64,000 nt of DNA from JBBCJR01 sp037190805 (GTDB lineage: Bacteria > Pseudomonadota > Alphaproteobacteria > Sphingomonadales > Sphingomonadaceae). The DNA is taken from assembly GCA_037190805.1 (NCBI GenBank), contig JBBCJR010000015.1:1-64000 (forward strand), given 5' to 3'. The notes under the pieces were generated by a model that was given only the letters and a program-made list of their open reading frames with translations, did no database searches and was not told the origin of the DNA. Within the stretch, counting starts at the first letter, position 1; each line of letters begins with the position of its first letter. Below are positions 1-8,366 of the stretch, piece by piece. Made by a program: the position numbers and the translations under genes.

Positions 1-2171
1 GCGACTTCGCGCAGCCGCTCGTCGCGGCCGGTCAGCCAAAGGCGGGCGCCCTCCCCCGTCAATGCCTCGATACGCCGCACGCCACTTGCAACCGCGCTTT
101 CCGAAATGATCCGGAACACACCGATATCGCCCAGCGCACCGACATGGGTCCCGCCGCACAACTCGACCGAATAGACGGCCGCATCAGCCGTGCCCATCGA
201 CAGGACCCGCACCTCATCGCCATATTTTTCGCCGAACAGCGCCATGGCGCCAGCGGCGATCGCGTCGTCGGGAGTCATCAGCCGGGTCGTCACCGGCTGG
301 TTGCCGCGAATGTGGAAATTGACCTCCGTCTCGATTGCAGCGATGTCCTCTGCGGTCAGCGCACGCGGATGCGAAAAGTCGAAACGCAGCCGGTCGGCCG
401 CCACCAGACTGCCCTTCTGGGTCACATGCCCGCCCAGACGGCGGCGGAGCGCCGCATGCAGCAGGTGGGTGGCGCTGTGATTGGCGCGGACCTGTGCCCG
501 CCGTTCGGCATCGATCGCCAGGTGCACATGATCGCCGACGCTCACGGCGCCCGCATCGATATGGACATGATGGGCATGGAGCCGGCCCAGCGGCTTCGAC
601 GTGTCGGTCACCGTGGCGGCGAAATTCGCGCTGCCGGTGATCGTCCCGGCATCGCCCATCTGACCGCCGCTTTCACCGTAAAAAGGCGTCTGGTTGACGA
701 GGATGGCGACGTCCTCGCCGGCTTTCGCGGCCGTCACGCGCTCGCCGCCCTTGACGATGCCGACAACCTGAGCGTCGCCCGACGACGCCGAATAGCCCGT
801 GAACTCGGTGACGCCGACGCTCTCGACAAGGTCGAACCAGACCGCGTCCGACGCTTTCTCGCCCGATCCCGTCCATGCCGCCCGCGCCCGCGCCTTCTGC
901 TCGGCCATGGCGGCGTCAAAGCCCGCGCGATCGACCGACCGCCCCTCGGCTCTCAGCGCATCCTCGGTCAGGTCGAAGGGGAAGCCATAGGTATCGTAGA
1001 GGCGGAACGCGACCTCGCCGGGCAGCGCTTCGCCCGACCTGAGGTTGACGGTCGCGTCCTCCAACAGTCTCAGTCCCTTGTCGAGCGTCTGACGGAAGCG
1101 GGTCTCCTCCAGCTTCAGCGTCTCCTCGATCAAGGGCTGAGCGCGAACCAGTTCCGGATAGGCCGCGCCCATTTCCGCCACGAGCGAGGGAACCAGCCGG
1201 TGCATCAACGGCTCAGCCGCGCCCAGGATATGGGCATGGCGCATCGCCCGGCGCATGATCCGGCGCAGCACATAGCCGCGTCCCTCATTCGCGGGCAGCA
1301 CGCCATCGGCAACGAGGAAGCCGGCGGCGCGCAAATGGTCGGCGATCACCCGGTGGCTGGCCTTATGACCGCCGTCGGTCGCGGTCCGGGTCAGCTCGCC
1401 TGACGCGGCAATCAGCGTGCGGAACGTGTCGGTATCGTAATTATCGTGAACGCCCTGAAGCACGGCGGCGATGCGCTCCAGCCCCATGCCCGTGTCGATC
1501 GACGGGCGCGGCAGGTCGATGCGGGTTTCGGGATCGACCTGCTCATATTGCATGAACACCAGATTCCAGATCTCGACGAAGCGGTCGCCGTCCTGCTCCG
1601 GCGATCCCGGCGGACCACCCGCAATGTGGTCGCCATGATCGTAGAAGATTTCCGAGCACGGACCGCAGGGGCCGGTATCGCCCATCGCCCAGAAATTATC
1701 GCTGGTCGGAATGCGGATGATCCGCTCGTCGGGCAGGCCGGCGATGCGCTTCCACAGGCTGGCGGCCTCGTCATCGGTATGAAAGACGGTGACGGTCAGT
1801 CGGTCAGGCGAGATCGCCCATTCGCGGGTAATCAATGACCAGGCATGGTCGATCGCCTGTTCCTTAAAATAATCGCCGAACGAGAAATTGCCCAGCATCT
1901 CGAAGAAGGTGTGATGCCGAGCGGTATAGCCGACATTATCGAGGTCGTTGTGCTTGCCGCCCGCCCGCACGCACTTCTGGGCAGAAGCGGCGCGGCTGTA
2001 GGCGCGGGTCTCGACCCCCGTGAACAGGTTCTTGAACGGCACCATGCCGGCATTGACGAACATCAGCGTCGGGTCGTTGTGCGGCACCAGCGGCGCCGAC
2101 GGCACGATCTGATGGCCAGCGGACCCGAAATGGTCGAGGAAGGCGCGGCGGATATCGTTGGTCGAAGTCAT
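1..2171 (-). CDS. alaS: Alanyl-tRNA synthetase, C-terminus cut by window edge
   Basis: Class II synthetase that charges tRNA-Ala in the cytoplasm. About 723 residues are present and the frame stays open through base 1, so roughly the last 150 residues (part of the C-terminal domain) lie outside. The N-terminal catalytic core shows the AlaRS motif FFEMLGNFSFGDYF near residue 75. The editing domain carries its two zinc-binding pairs, HSATHLLH near residues 565-570 and CGGTH near 670-675. The start ATG at 2171 gives the usual N-terminus (MTSTNDIRRAFLDHF). A glutathione transferase gene ends 51 bases upstream on the same strand. Identification is secure; only the truncation limits it. Confidence 0.97.
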   Translation of the reverse strand, partial: MTSTNDIRRAFLDHFGSAGHQIVPSAPLVPHNDPTLMFVNAGMVPFKNLFTGVETRAYSRAASAQKCVRAGGKHNDLDNVGYTARHHTFFEMLGNFSFGDYFKEQAIDHAWSLITREWAISPDRLTVTVFHTDDEAASLWKRIAGLPDERIIRIPTSDNFWAMGDTGPCGPCSEIFYDHGDHIAGGPPGSPEQDGDRFVEIWNLVFMQYEQVDPETRIDLPRPSIDTGMGLERIAAVLQGVHDNYDTDTFRTLIAASGELTRTATDGGHKASHRVIADHLRAAGFLVADGVLPANEGRGYVLRRIMRRAMRHAHILGAAEPLMHRLVPSLVAEMGAAYPELVRAQPLIEETLKLEETRFRQTLDKGLRLLEDATVNLRSGEALPGEVAFRLYDTYGFPFDLTEDALRAEGRSVDRAGFDAAMAEQKARARAAWTGSGEKASDAVWFDLVESVGVTEFTGYSASSGDAQVVGIVKGGERVTAAKAGEDVAILVNQTPFYGESGGQMGDAGTITGSANFAATVTDTSKPLGRLHAHHVHIDAGAVSVGDHVHLAIDAERRAQVRANHSATHLLHAALRRRLGGHVTQKGSLVAADRLRFDFSHPRALTAEDIAAIETEVNFHIRGNQPVTTRLMTPDDAIAAGAMALFGEKYGDEVRVLSMGTADAAVYSVELCGGTHVGALGDIGVFRIISESAVASGVRRIEALTGEGARLWLTGRDERLREV

Positions 2172-2222
2172 CGCGCTGATCTAGGCGACAGGGACATCTA
2201 AGAAAAGGCGTCTCTAGGCCTG

Positions 2223-2849
2223 TCAGGCGAAACGATAAGGGCCGCCCCGGGTCAGCGCGCGCTGGTAGGCGGGACGCTGATGGATGCGGTCCAGCCACTC
2301 GGCGATACGCGGGCGCCCCCGGGTCGCGTCAGCACGGTCGCGCGCCGCTTCCAGCGGAAAGCTCATCATGACGTCGGCGGCGCTAAGCTCCTGGCCGGCG
2401 AACCAGGGGCGCGTACCGAGTTCGTCCTCAACCCAGTCGAGGTGAACGGCAAGCATCCGTTTCAGCGTTGGCATCGCCGGCTTACCGAGCAGGCCGAGCC
2501 GGGAGACGACCAGCATGGCGAACAGCGGCGGCATCAGCGAGGCTTCGGCATAATGGATAAAGTGACGGTAACGCAGCACGCCGGCGCGATCGCCGGGCGG
2601 GCCAAGCCGCCCACCCGCCAAATCGACCAGATAGGTAAGGATGGCTCCCGTCTCGGCCACGATCTCGCCGTCGACGTCGATCACCGGCGCCTTGCCCAGC
2701 GGATGGATCCGCTTCAACGCGGGCGGCGCCAACATGGTCTTGCGATCGCGCTCATAGCGGCGCACCTCGTAAGGCAAGCCGAGTTCCTCCAGCATCCAAA
2801 GCACGCGCTGCGAACGCGAATTCTCCAGATGATGGACGGTGATGACCAT
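2223..2849 (-). CDS. Glutathione S-transferase family protein
   Basis: Cytosolic GST-fold protein of 208 residues, normal for the family, expected to conjugate or reduce substrates with glutathione. Residues 1-80 form the thioredoxin-like domain, with an N-terminal NSRSQRVLWMLEELGLPYE-type stretch, the cis-proline segment (KAPVIDVDG) and the glutathione-contacting AETGAILTYL. Residues 85-205 are the all-helical domain, including the WFAGQELSAADVMMSFPL signature. The serine of NSRS is a likely activating residue, but I cannot assign a class or substrate. It lies between alaS (downstream) and a small exported protein (upstream), all on the minus strand. Confidence 0.9.
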   Translation of the reverse strand: MVITVHHLENSRSQRVLWMLEELGLPYEVRRYERDRKTMLAPPALKRIHPLGKAPVIDVDGEIVAETGAILTYLVDLAGGRLGPPGDRAGVLRYRHFIHYAEASLMPPLFAMLVVSRLGLLGKPAMPTLKRMLAVHLDWVEDELGTRPWFAGQELSAADVMMSFPLEAARDRADATRGRPRIAEWLDRIHQRPAYQRALTRGGPYRFA

Positions 2850-2902
2850 GCGTCTGCGCCTGTCCTGTCTCGCGGGTCAGCCTATTGGCATTGATTGCGT
2901 GC

Positions 2903-3190
2903 TCAAGGCCGGATTGCGGAATCCGGTTCCGGAGTGCCGTCGAAAGCGTCGGTCATGCCCTGGGCATAGAGCTGGCAGTCGCGGACCAGGCCGTCCAGCT
3001 TCACCGAATCATAGGACAGGCGCCGTGCCCGCGCCTCGATCTCGGCCTGCATGTCGGGCGCCTCCACAGCGGCACGACAGATCGCCGCATGCCCCTGCCA
3101 GTCATTCTGATCGCCGACCGTCCAGCCGCGCGGTGGCGGGTCGACGGTGGCGGCAGCGACCATCAGCATCGTGACCTGGCCAAGCAACAT
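2903..3190 (-). CDS. Small exported protein of unknown function
   Basis: Protein of 95 residues with a short hydrophobic N-terminus (MLLGQVTMLMVAAAT) that looks like a signal peptide or weak anchor. A helical, charged region follows with two cysteines (ICRAAVEAP and VRDCQLYAQG) about 34 residues apart that could form a disulfide in the periplasm. The start is supported by a perfect AGGAGG ribosome-binding site four bases upstream of ATG 3190. I do not recognise the family. A stand-alone gene between recA (upstream) and the GST gene (downstream) is the simplest reading. Confidence 0.6.
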   Translation of the reverse strand: MLLGQVTMLMVAAATVDPPPRGWTVGDQNDWQGHAAICRAAVEAPDMQAEIEARARRLSYDSVKLDGLVRDCQLYAQGMTDAFDGTPEPDSAIRP

Positions 3191-3430
3191 CCCGCCTCCT
3201 TTTATGGTTAATTTCGTCCCCTTAAGGACAGCCTGACCGCATCACCAGCCGAAATCGCTTGGCGGCCCCTACCGCCTCAACGGCGACAGTAGGTCAGCAT
3301 GGCAGGCTCAACCGAACGACGTCAACGATCGGATGGAGAGGCAATTGACGCCAGCGACAGCAGACCCTCGCGAACTTACGCACGAGCAAGGCGGGCGACG
3401 TCGACAGGCCGGAGTAACGTCAGGATGGCA

Positions 3431-3463
3431 GAAGCGGGGTCGCGGATCCCGCAACCTCGCTTC
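3431..3463. terminator. Strong hairpin just downstream of recA
   Basis: A 15-base inverted repeat with a three-base loop lies 13 bases past the recA stop codon. The arms GAAGCGAGGTTGCGG and CCGCGACCCCGCTTC pair throughout if two G-T pairs are allowed on the minus strand. No U-tract follows, so it may act as a transcript-end stabiliser or a Rho-assisted terminator rather than a textbook intrinsic terminator. Confidence 0.5.
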
Positions 3464-3475
3464 TGGTCCGATCGG

Positions 3476-4534
3476 TCAGAGATCGTCTTCCTGATCAGGC
3501 CCAACCATCAACGCCTCGGCGACCGTGTCGGTCTTGCCGCGGATGGCGCTTTCCAGCCGGGTGGCCAACTCGGGATTCTCGCGCAGATAATTCTTGGCGT
3601 TTTCACGCCCCTGGCCGATCCGGATCGAATCGTAGCTGAACCAGGCCCCGGATTTCTCCACCAGTCCCGCCTTAACGCCGAGGTCAAGGATCTCGCCGAT
3701 CTTGGAGATGCCTTCGCCATACATGATGTCGAATTCGACCTGCTTGAACGGCGGCGCCACCTTGTTCTTGACCACCTTCACGCGGGTGGTGTTGCCGACA
3801 ATGTCGTCCCGATCCTTGATCTGGCCGGTGCGACGGATGTCCAGACGAACCGAAGCATAGAATTTCAGCGCGTTGCCGCCGGTCGTCGTTTCCGGATTGC
3901 CGTACATGACACCGATCTTCATCCGCACCTGATTGATGAAGATGACGAGGCAGCGAGAGCGGGAAATCGAACCGGTCAGCTTTCTCAGCGCCTGGCTCAT
4001 CAGCCGGGCCTGAAGGCCGACATGGCTGTCGCCCATCTCGCCCTCGATTTCAGCCCTCGGCACCAGGGCGGCGACGGAATCGACGACCAGCACATCCACG
4101 GCGTTCGAACGCACCAACGTATCGACAATCTCCAGAGCCTGCTCGCCGGTATCCGGCTGGGAAACGATCAGTTCGTCGATGTCGACGCCCAGCTTCTTGG
4201 CATAGACGGGGTCAAGCGCATGTTCCGCGTCGACGAATGCGGCCGTCCCACCCTGGCGCTGGGCCTCGGCAATGGCATGGAGAGCCAGTGTCGTCTTGCC
4301 CGACGATTCGGGACCGTAAATTTCGATTACCCGGCCGCGCGGCAGGCCGCCGATGCCCAGCGCGATGTCCAGGCCAAGCGATCCGGTCGAGATCGCTTCG
4401 ATCTCGATCTTCTCGCGACTGCCAAGCTTCATCGCCGAACCCTTGCCGAAAGCGCGGTCGATCTGCGCCAGGGCGGCGTCAAGGGCCTTTTGCCGGTCCG
4501 AAGTTCCGTTCACGATCTTAAGCTCCGCCGCCAT
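3476..4534 (-). CDS. recA: Recombinase RecA
   Basis: DNA strand-exchange ATPase and co-protease for LexA self-cleavage, 352 residues (family norm about 350). The Walker A loop GPESSGKT is at residues 74-81, Walker B (VLVVDS) near 148-153, and the DNA-binding loop regions (RAEIEGEMGDSHVGLQARLMS; GGNALKFYASVRLDI) are intact. The acidic C-terminal tail ends in QEDDL. The start ATG at 4534 follows GGGAG at a spacing of about eight bases. Transcription is very probably SOS-controlled: a GTTC-N7-GTTC box overlaps the -35 of a promoter 50 to 90 bases upstream. The response regulator and cckA lie upstream on the same strand. Confidence 0.98.
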   Translation of the reverse strand: MAAELKIVNGTSDRQKALDAALAQIDRAFGKGSAMKLGSREKIEIEAISTGSLGLDIALGIGGLPRGRVIEIYGPESSGKTTLALHAIAEAQRQGGTAAFVDAEHALDPVYAKKLGVDIDELIVSQPDTGEQALEIVDTLVRSNAVDVLVVDSVAALVPRAEIEGEMGDSHVGLQARLMSQALRKLTGSISRSRCLVIFINQVRMKIGVMYGNPETTTGGNALKFYASVRLDIRRTGQIKDRDDIVGNTTRVKVVKNKVAPPFKQVEFDIMYGEGISKIGEILDLGVKAGLVEKSGAWFSYDSIRIGQGRENAKNYLRENPELATRLESAIRGKTDTVAEALMVGPDQEDDL

Positions 4535-4585
4535 GTCAGTCGCTCCCTGCCCTAGACGCTCGATGAAGCGCCATCAACGCAATGG

Positions 4586-4614
4586 TGTATACTCACTTTG
4601 TTCTTGAAGAACAA
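4586..4614 (-). promoter_or_regulatory. Predicted recA promoter
   Basis: On the minus strand, -35 TTGTTC (4614-4609) and -10 TATACA (4591-4586) are separated by exactly 17 bases, and recA starts about 50 bases further on. The -35 hexamer shares bases with the second half of the LexA box, so LexA binding would block RNA polymerase. This is a prediction from sequence only. Confidence 0.6.
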
Positions 4615-4623
4615 GAGAGGAAC
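4609..4623 (-). promoter_or_regulatory. LexA (SOS) box upstream of recA
   Basis: The direct repeat GTTC-CTCTCTT-GTTC on the minus strand matches the alphaproteobacterial LexA operator GTTC-N7-GTTC exactly. It lies between the response regulator stop codon and recA, overlapping the predicted -35. The same box type occurs in front of lexA in this window, which supports it. Confidence 0.85.
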
Positions 4624-4634
4624 GGATGGAAATT

Positions 4635-4994
4635 TCAAACAGTCCGGAGCACGTCGAGAGCCTTGGCGATGCCGGGCATGTCATAGGGTTTGGCCAGCAC
4701 CGGGCAGTCCTGAAACTCGGGCGGCAAATCACCCCGCCCCGCTCCGGTCGCCAGCACGAAGGGGCAGCCTTCGGCCCGCAGCCGTTCGGCCACCGGCCAT
4801 ACCGGCTGGCCAGCCAAATGCACGTCGAGAATCGCCGCGTCGAAGCCTCCCCCCTCGATCAGCTGATGAGCGGCATCGAGCGTATCGGCATGCCCGGCGA
4901 TCCCATGACCGAGCATGTCGAGCATGTCCGTCAGCATCATGGCGATGATGGGCTCATCCTCGACGATCAACAGGTTCAGCGAGGAGGATGTCAT
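4635..4994 (-). CDS. Single-domain response regulator
   Basis: Stand-alone receiver domain of 119 residues with no output domain. It has the acidic pocket (VEDEP), the phospho-acceptor Asp in AILDVHLAG, the switch Thr in LATGAG and the conserved Lys in AKPYD. The frame could open earlier at 5030 (131 residues), but the ATG at 4994 gives the standard N-terminus immediately before the first beta strand. It follows cckA by 45 bases on the same strand, so the two are probably co-transcribed, and it may exchange phosphate with CckA or another kinase. It does not resemble CpdR closely enough for me to use that name. Confidence 0.88.
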   Translation of the reverse strand: MTSSSLNLLIVEDEPIIAMMLTDMLDMLGHGIAGHADTLDAAHQLIEGGGFDAAILDVHLAGQPVWPVAERLRAEGCPFVLATGAGRGDLPPEFQDCPVLAKPYDMPGIAKALDVLRTV

Positions 4995-5039
4995 TACGTT
5001 TCCATAATCGCCGCAGGCGGAGGGGTCCATTGCTTTGGA

Positions 5040-7475
5040 TCAAGCGTCCTTGGCAGCGGCAGCGGCCAAAGCATCCCCAACAGCGTCCGCCAGCTGTTGA
5101 ACAGAAAACGGTTTAGGTAGAAAGGCGACATCCGGCACATCGATCGAGCGGCGCAGCTGCTCCTCGGCATAGCCGGACATGAAGACGATCGGCAGCTCTG
5201 GGAACATCGCCCGTGCGTGGCCGACCAGCGTCGGCCCGTCCATGGTCGGCATGACCACGTCGGTAACGAGCAGGTCGATCGCCGGGCCGGTCTGCAATAT
5301 CTCCAGCGCCTCCTCGCCATTGCCGGCGGTCAGGACCTGATATCCGCGCCGGCTGAGCGCCCGTTCGGCGACGGCCCGAACCATGGTTTCATCCTCGACC
5401 AGCAGGATGGATCCGGCCCCCCAGCTTTCGCTGGCCGGTCGTTCGGGGCGGACCGGCACGGCTTCGGGGGCTGGCTCGCTGCGATCGACCGGCAGATAAA
5501 TGGTGAAGGCGGTGCCGCGCCCCGGCTCGGAATCAACGAAGACGAAGCCCCCTGACTGCTTAACGATCCCGTACACGGTGGAGAGACCAAGACCGGTCCC
5601 CTTGCCGATCTCCTTGGTGGTGAAGAACGGCTCGAACACCTTTGGCAGGACCTCTGGCGGAATGCCGGTGCCGCTGTCCTGGATTCTCAGCACGGTATAA
5701 TCGGCCGGCGGCAGGATGTCCGACCCCATGCGCCGCGCCTCCGCCATCGACACCGCATAGGTCGAGATGGTCAACTCCCCGCCCATCGGCATCGCATCGC
5801 GGGCGTTGACGGCAAGGTTGACGATCACCTGCTCGAGCTGGCCCGGATCGGCCCGCACGGCGCCCAGATTGCGACCATGCTTGACGCTCAGCCGCACCCG
5901 TTCGCCCAGCAGCCGCTTCAGCATGTGCGACAGATCGGCCACGACATCGGAAATCTGCAGCACCTGCAGCCTGAGCGTCTGCTGGCGCGAAAAGGCGAGC
6001 AGCTGGCGAACCAGATTGGCGGCCCGGTTGGCGTTCTGCTTAATCTGGTTGATGTCGTCGAAATCGCTGTCGCCCGGCGAATGGCGCAGCAGGATAAGGT
6101 CACAGTAACCGATAACAGCGGTCAATATATTATTGAAATCATGGGCAACACCGCCCGCCAGCTGTCCGACCGCCTGCATCTTCGTCGCCTGTGCGACCTG
6201 GCGCTCCAGCTTTTCCTGTTCGCTGTTATCCTTGAGATACAGAACCAGGGTCGACGACCCCAGGCCGACCGCATGGGCGACGGTCAACGCCACCGGCTCG
6301 TCAGGGCGGGTTTTCAAACGCACACGCAGATCGCGCGGCGCCTGTCGGCCGACGGCGATACCGCGCATCGTGTCGGCGACCATCGCCTTGTCCTCCTCGA
6401 CCACCAGGTCGCTGGGATAGAGCGGCTCGGGCCCGTCGGTCGCACCGGCGGCGCGCAGGAAAGCATCGTTCAGGAACTGGAACCGGCCATCCCGATCGGC
6501 CAGCGCCAGGCCGAGCGGCAACGTGGCGAGCAACCCTTCGACAGAGCCCACCGCCGCCTGCGGGAGGCTGGAGACCTCCTCCTCCCTATCGAGCAGCAGG
6601 AACAGATAGGTCGGCGTCGCGTCGCCGCCATCGGCATCAAGCTCAAGCTCGACCAGGCGCATCTGCCGCGGCTCGCCATCGGCTGCGATAAGGGTAATCG
6701 CGCCGCCCGCTCCAATCCGGATGTGGGACGCGAAAGACAGGCCCGCGACCTCATCGTCGGCACCGCCCAATGCCAGCGCGCGAAACGAACGGTTGGCGGT
6801 CAGGATGTGACCGCTTTCATCCACCAGCACCGCGAGCACGCCTGCCCGGCCCAGCCAGCGACCGATATGATCGTTCATCAGGGCTGTCGCCCGCGACCGC
6901 AACGCGACTCCGCCTACCGCTCGGGCCACCCACAGCAGATGGGGCGCATCGCGACCGATCCTGCGGACCGTCATCTCGACCAGCGTCTCAACCCCGGCCA
7001 GATTCACCGGCATGCGCGCGACGGCATGCCCCTCACGCATCGCCTCGGCCGCCAACAAGCTGATCTCGTCGTTCGCCACGACCAGCCGCGCAGGCGGATC
7101 ATAACCGCCGGTCAGCGCCGCCCAGGCGCGATTGGCACTCGCCATATCGCCATCTGGGGTCGTCAGGGCCATTGCCTCGGTCGCGCCGTCGAGCGCGCCC
7201 CGAACCAGCGGCCAATCAGGTTCGACTCCCACCTTCTCCACCCGGACGCGCGCCGTGAAGGCAAGGCCGAATCCCGCTGCCGCAAGCACCATCGCGCCAT
7301 AAACGGCCGCGACGGCCTGGCTTCCGACCGCCCAGCCGATGAGCGCCGCCGATGCCAGACCGGCAATGCCGACGATCGACGCCGCGACCAGCGTTGCCCG
7401 ATCGAGCGAGCGCCGCCCCGGCGGGGCCAGCACATCGTCACCGCCCACCCGGTTCACACGTTCAAGCATCGACAT
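5040..7475 (-). CDS. cckA: Hybrid sensor histidine kinase CckA
   Basis: Membrane hybrid kinase of 811 residues with the CckA layout. Two transmembrane helices (about residues 27-49 and 52-74) are followed by PAS-like sensor regions (about 90-420), a HisKA domain with phosphoacceptor His445 in HDFNNILTAVIGYCDLIL, an HATPase domain (N-box NLAVNARDAM, G boxes IQDSGTGI and GKGTGLGL) and a C-terminal receiver domain from about 690 with phospho-Asp739 in TDVVMP. The HDFNN box and overall order are characteristic of CckA, which in Caulobacter phosphorylates ChpT and thereby CtrA and CpdR to control the cell cycle. Adjacency to recA and alaS fits sphingomonad synteny. ChpT and CtrA are not in the window. 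Confidence 0.92.
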   Translation of the reverse strand: MSMLERVNRVGGDDVLAPPGRRSLDRATLVAASIVGIAGLASAALIGWAVGSQAVAAVYGAMVLAAAGFGLAFTARVRVEKVGVEPDWPLVRGALDGATEAMALTTPDGDMASANRAWAALTGGYDPPARLVVANDEISLLAAEAMREGHAVARMPVNLAGVETLVEMTVRRIGRDAPHLLWVARAVGGVALRSRATALMNDHIGRWLGRAGVLAVLVDESGHILTANRSFRALALGGADDEVAGLSFASHIRIGAGGAITLIAADGEPRQMRLVELELDADGGDATPTYLFLLLDREEEVSSLPQAAVGSVEGLLATLPLGLALADRDGRFQFLNDAFLRAAGATDGPEPLYPSDLVVEEDKAMVADTMRGIAVGRQAPRDLRVRLKTRPDEPVALTVAHAVGLGSSTLVLYLKDNSEQEKLERQVAQATKMQAVGQLAGGVAHDFNNILTAVIGYCDLILLRHSPGDSDFDDINQIKQNANRAANLVRQLLAFSRQQTLRLQVLQISDVVADLSHMLKRLLGERVRLSVKHGRNLGAVRADPGQLEQVIVNLAVNARDAMPMGGELTISTYAVSMAEARRMGSDILPPADYTVLRIQDSGTGIPPEVLPKVFEPFFTTKEIGKGTGLGLSTVYGIVKQSGGFVFVDSEPGRGTAFTIYLPVDRSEPAPEAVPVRPERPASESWGAGSILLVEDETMVRAVAERALSRRGYQVLTAGNGEEALEILQTGPAIDLLVTDVVMPTMDGPTLVGHARAMFPELPIVFMSGYAEEQLRRSIDVPDVAFLPKPFSVQQLADAVGDALAAAAAKDA

Positions 7476-7582
7476 ACCGCCAAGCTAGAATGGTGGCGGA
7501 CACGCCCGTCAAGGGGCATCGTGCCTGTGCGCGACGGCAGCCGCCAAAAGCGCGACGACGATCGTCAGGGAAGGACAGCCTG

Positions 7583-8308
7583 TCAGGGAAGAACTGGCGC
7601 GGTCCCCTGCGCCCGGAGGCCCGCCAAAGCATCGGTCACGAAGGGGGTGCGTCGCACCGCCGCCATGAAGCCGGACTGGAGAAGCCGTCCCAGCCCCTTG
7701 GTCGGACGCCGGACATGCAGCAGCAATATGGTGCGCGGCACGTCGCTGTCATTCCACACCTCATGCCAGCGGCAGTCGTCGAAGATCAGCCAGCGGCCCT
7801 CCTGCCAGTGGTGATCGACCTCCTCAACCTGCATCCGTGCTCCCGATGGGGGAATACGCAGGCCCAGATGAGCCGTGATGAAGGCCTTGGTCGGCCCGCG
7901 ATGGCGATAAAGATGGGCCCCCGGCTCCATCCGCGAAAAAAAGGCCGAAATCAGGCCAGGCACGGTCTCGACCAGTTCGGTCGTGCGGGGAAAATGGGCA
8001 CAGTTGGCCGGGACTTTATAGCCATAGCCATAGAGGAACAGCGTCTTCCAGATGCGCCTATGGTCCAGAGGATCATGATCGGGCGAAATCTCGCCGATCG
8101 ATGGGATGTCATGTCCATCAGCCTCGTAGGCGGCGAGCTCCGACTCGATAGTCTGCCATTCGGCGGCGATCGGCGCCGTCCACCCGAACTGGTCCGACGC
8201 GAAGGTCGGGGGGTCGCCGATCAGCGAATCACGCGCGATCAAATGGTTTACCCCGTCAGAAACAGGGCGCCCCAGATGATCGATGAACAAACGTCCGAGT
8301 CCGGGCAT
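7583..8308 (-). CDS. Aspartyl/asparaginyl beta-hydroxylase family protein (LpxO-like)
   Basis: Fe(II)/2-oxoglutarate dioxygenase-fold protein of 241 residues. By comparison with AspH recalled from memory, the iron ligands would be His136 (RHRGPTKAF) and His182 (DDCRWHEVW), with His147 (AHLGL) and Arg192 near the 2-oxoglutarate. Bacterial members include the lipid A hydroxylase LpxO, so the substrate could be lipid A or a protein or peptide; the sequence does not decide. The position equivalent to a 2-oxoglutarate-binding Arg of AspH appears to be Thr145. It sits between the M13 peptidase gene (upstream) and cckA (downstream, 107-base gap) on the minus strand. Confidence 0.82.
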   Translation of the reverse strand: MPGLGRLFIDHLGRPVSDGVNHLIARDSLIGDPPTFASDQFGWTAPIAAEWQTIESELAAYEADGHDIPSIGEISPDHDPLDHRRIWKTLFLYGYGYKVPANCAHFPRTTELVETVPGLISAFFSRMEPGAHLYRHRGPTKAFITAHLGLRIPPSGARMQVEEVDHHWQEGRWLIFDDCRWHEVWNDSDVPRTILLLHVRRPTKGLGRLLQSGFMAAVRRTPFVTDALAGLRAQGTAPVLP

Positions 8309-8366
8309 GACAACGGGTTAGGAAAGCACGCTGCAGTGCGTCAAGACCGGACAGGGTCGACCATGG

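Noticed and set aside
3210..3232. Two TTAA boxes between recA and the small exported gene, a possible CtrA site
   Set aside because: The spacing is ten bases, not the seven of the CtrA consensus, and there is no supporting context.
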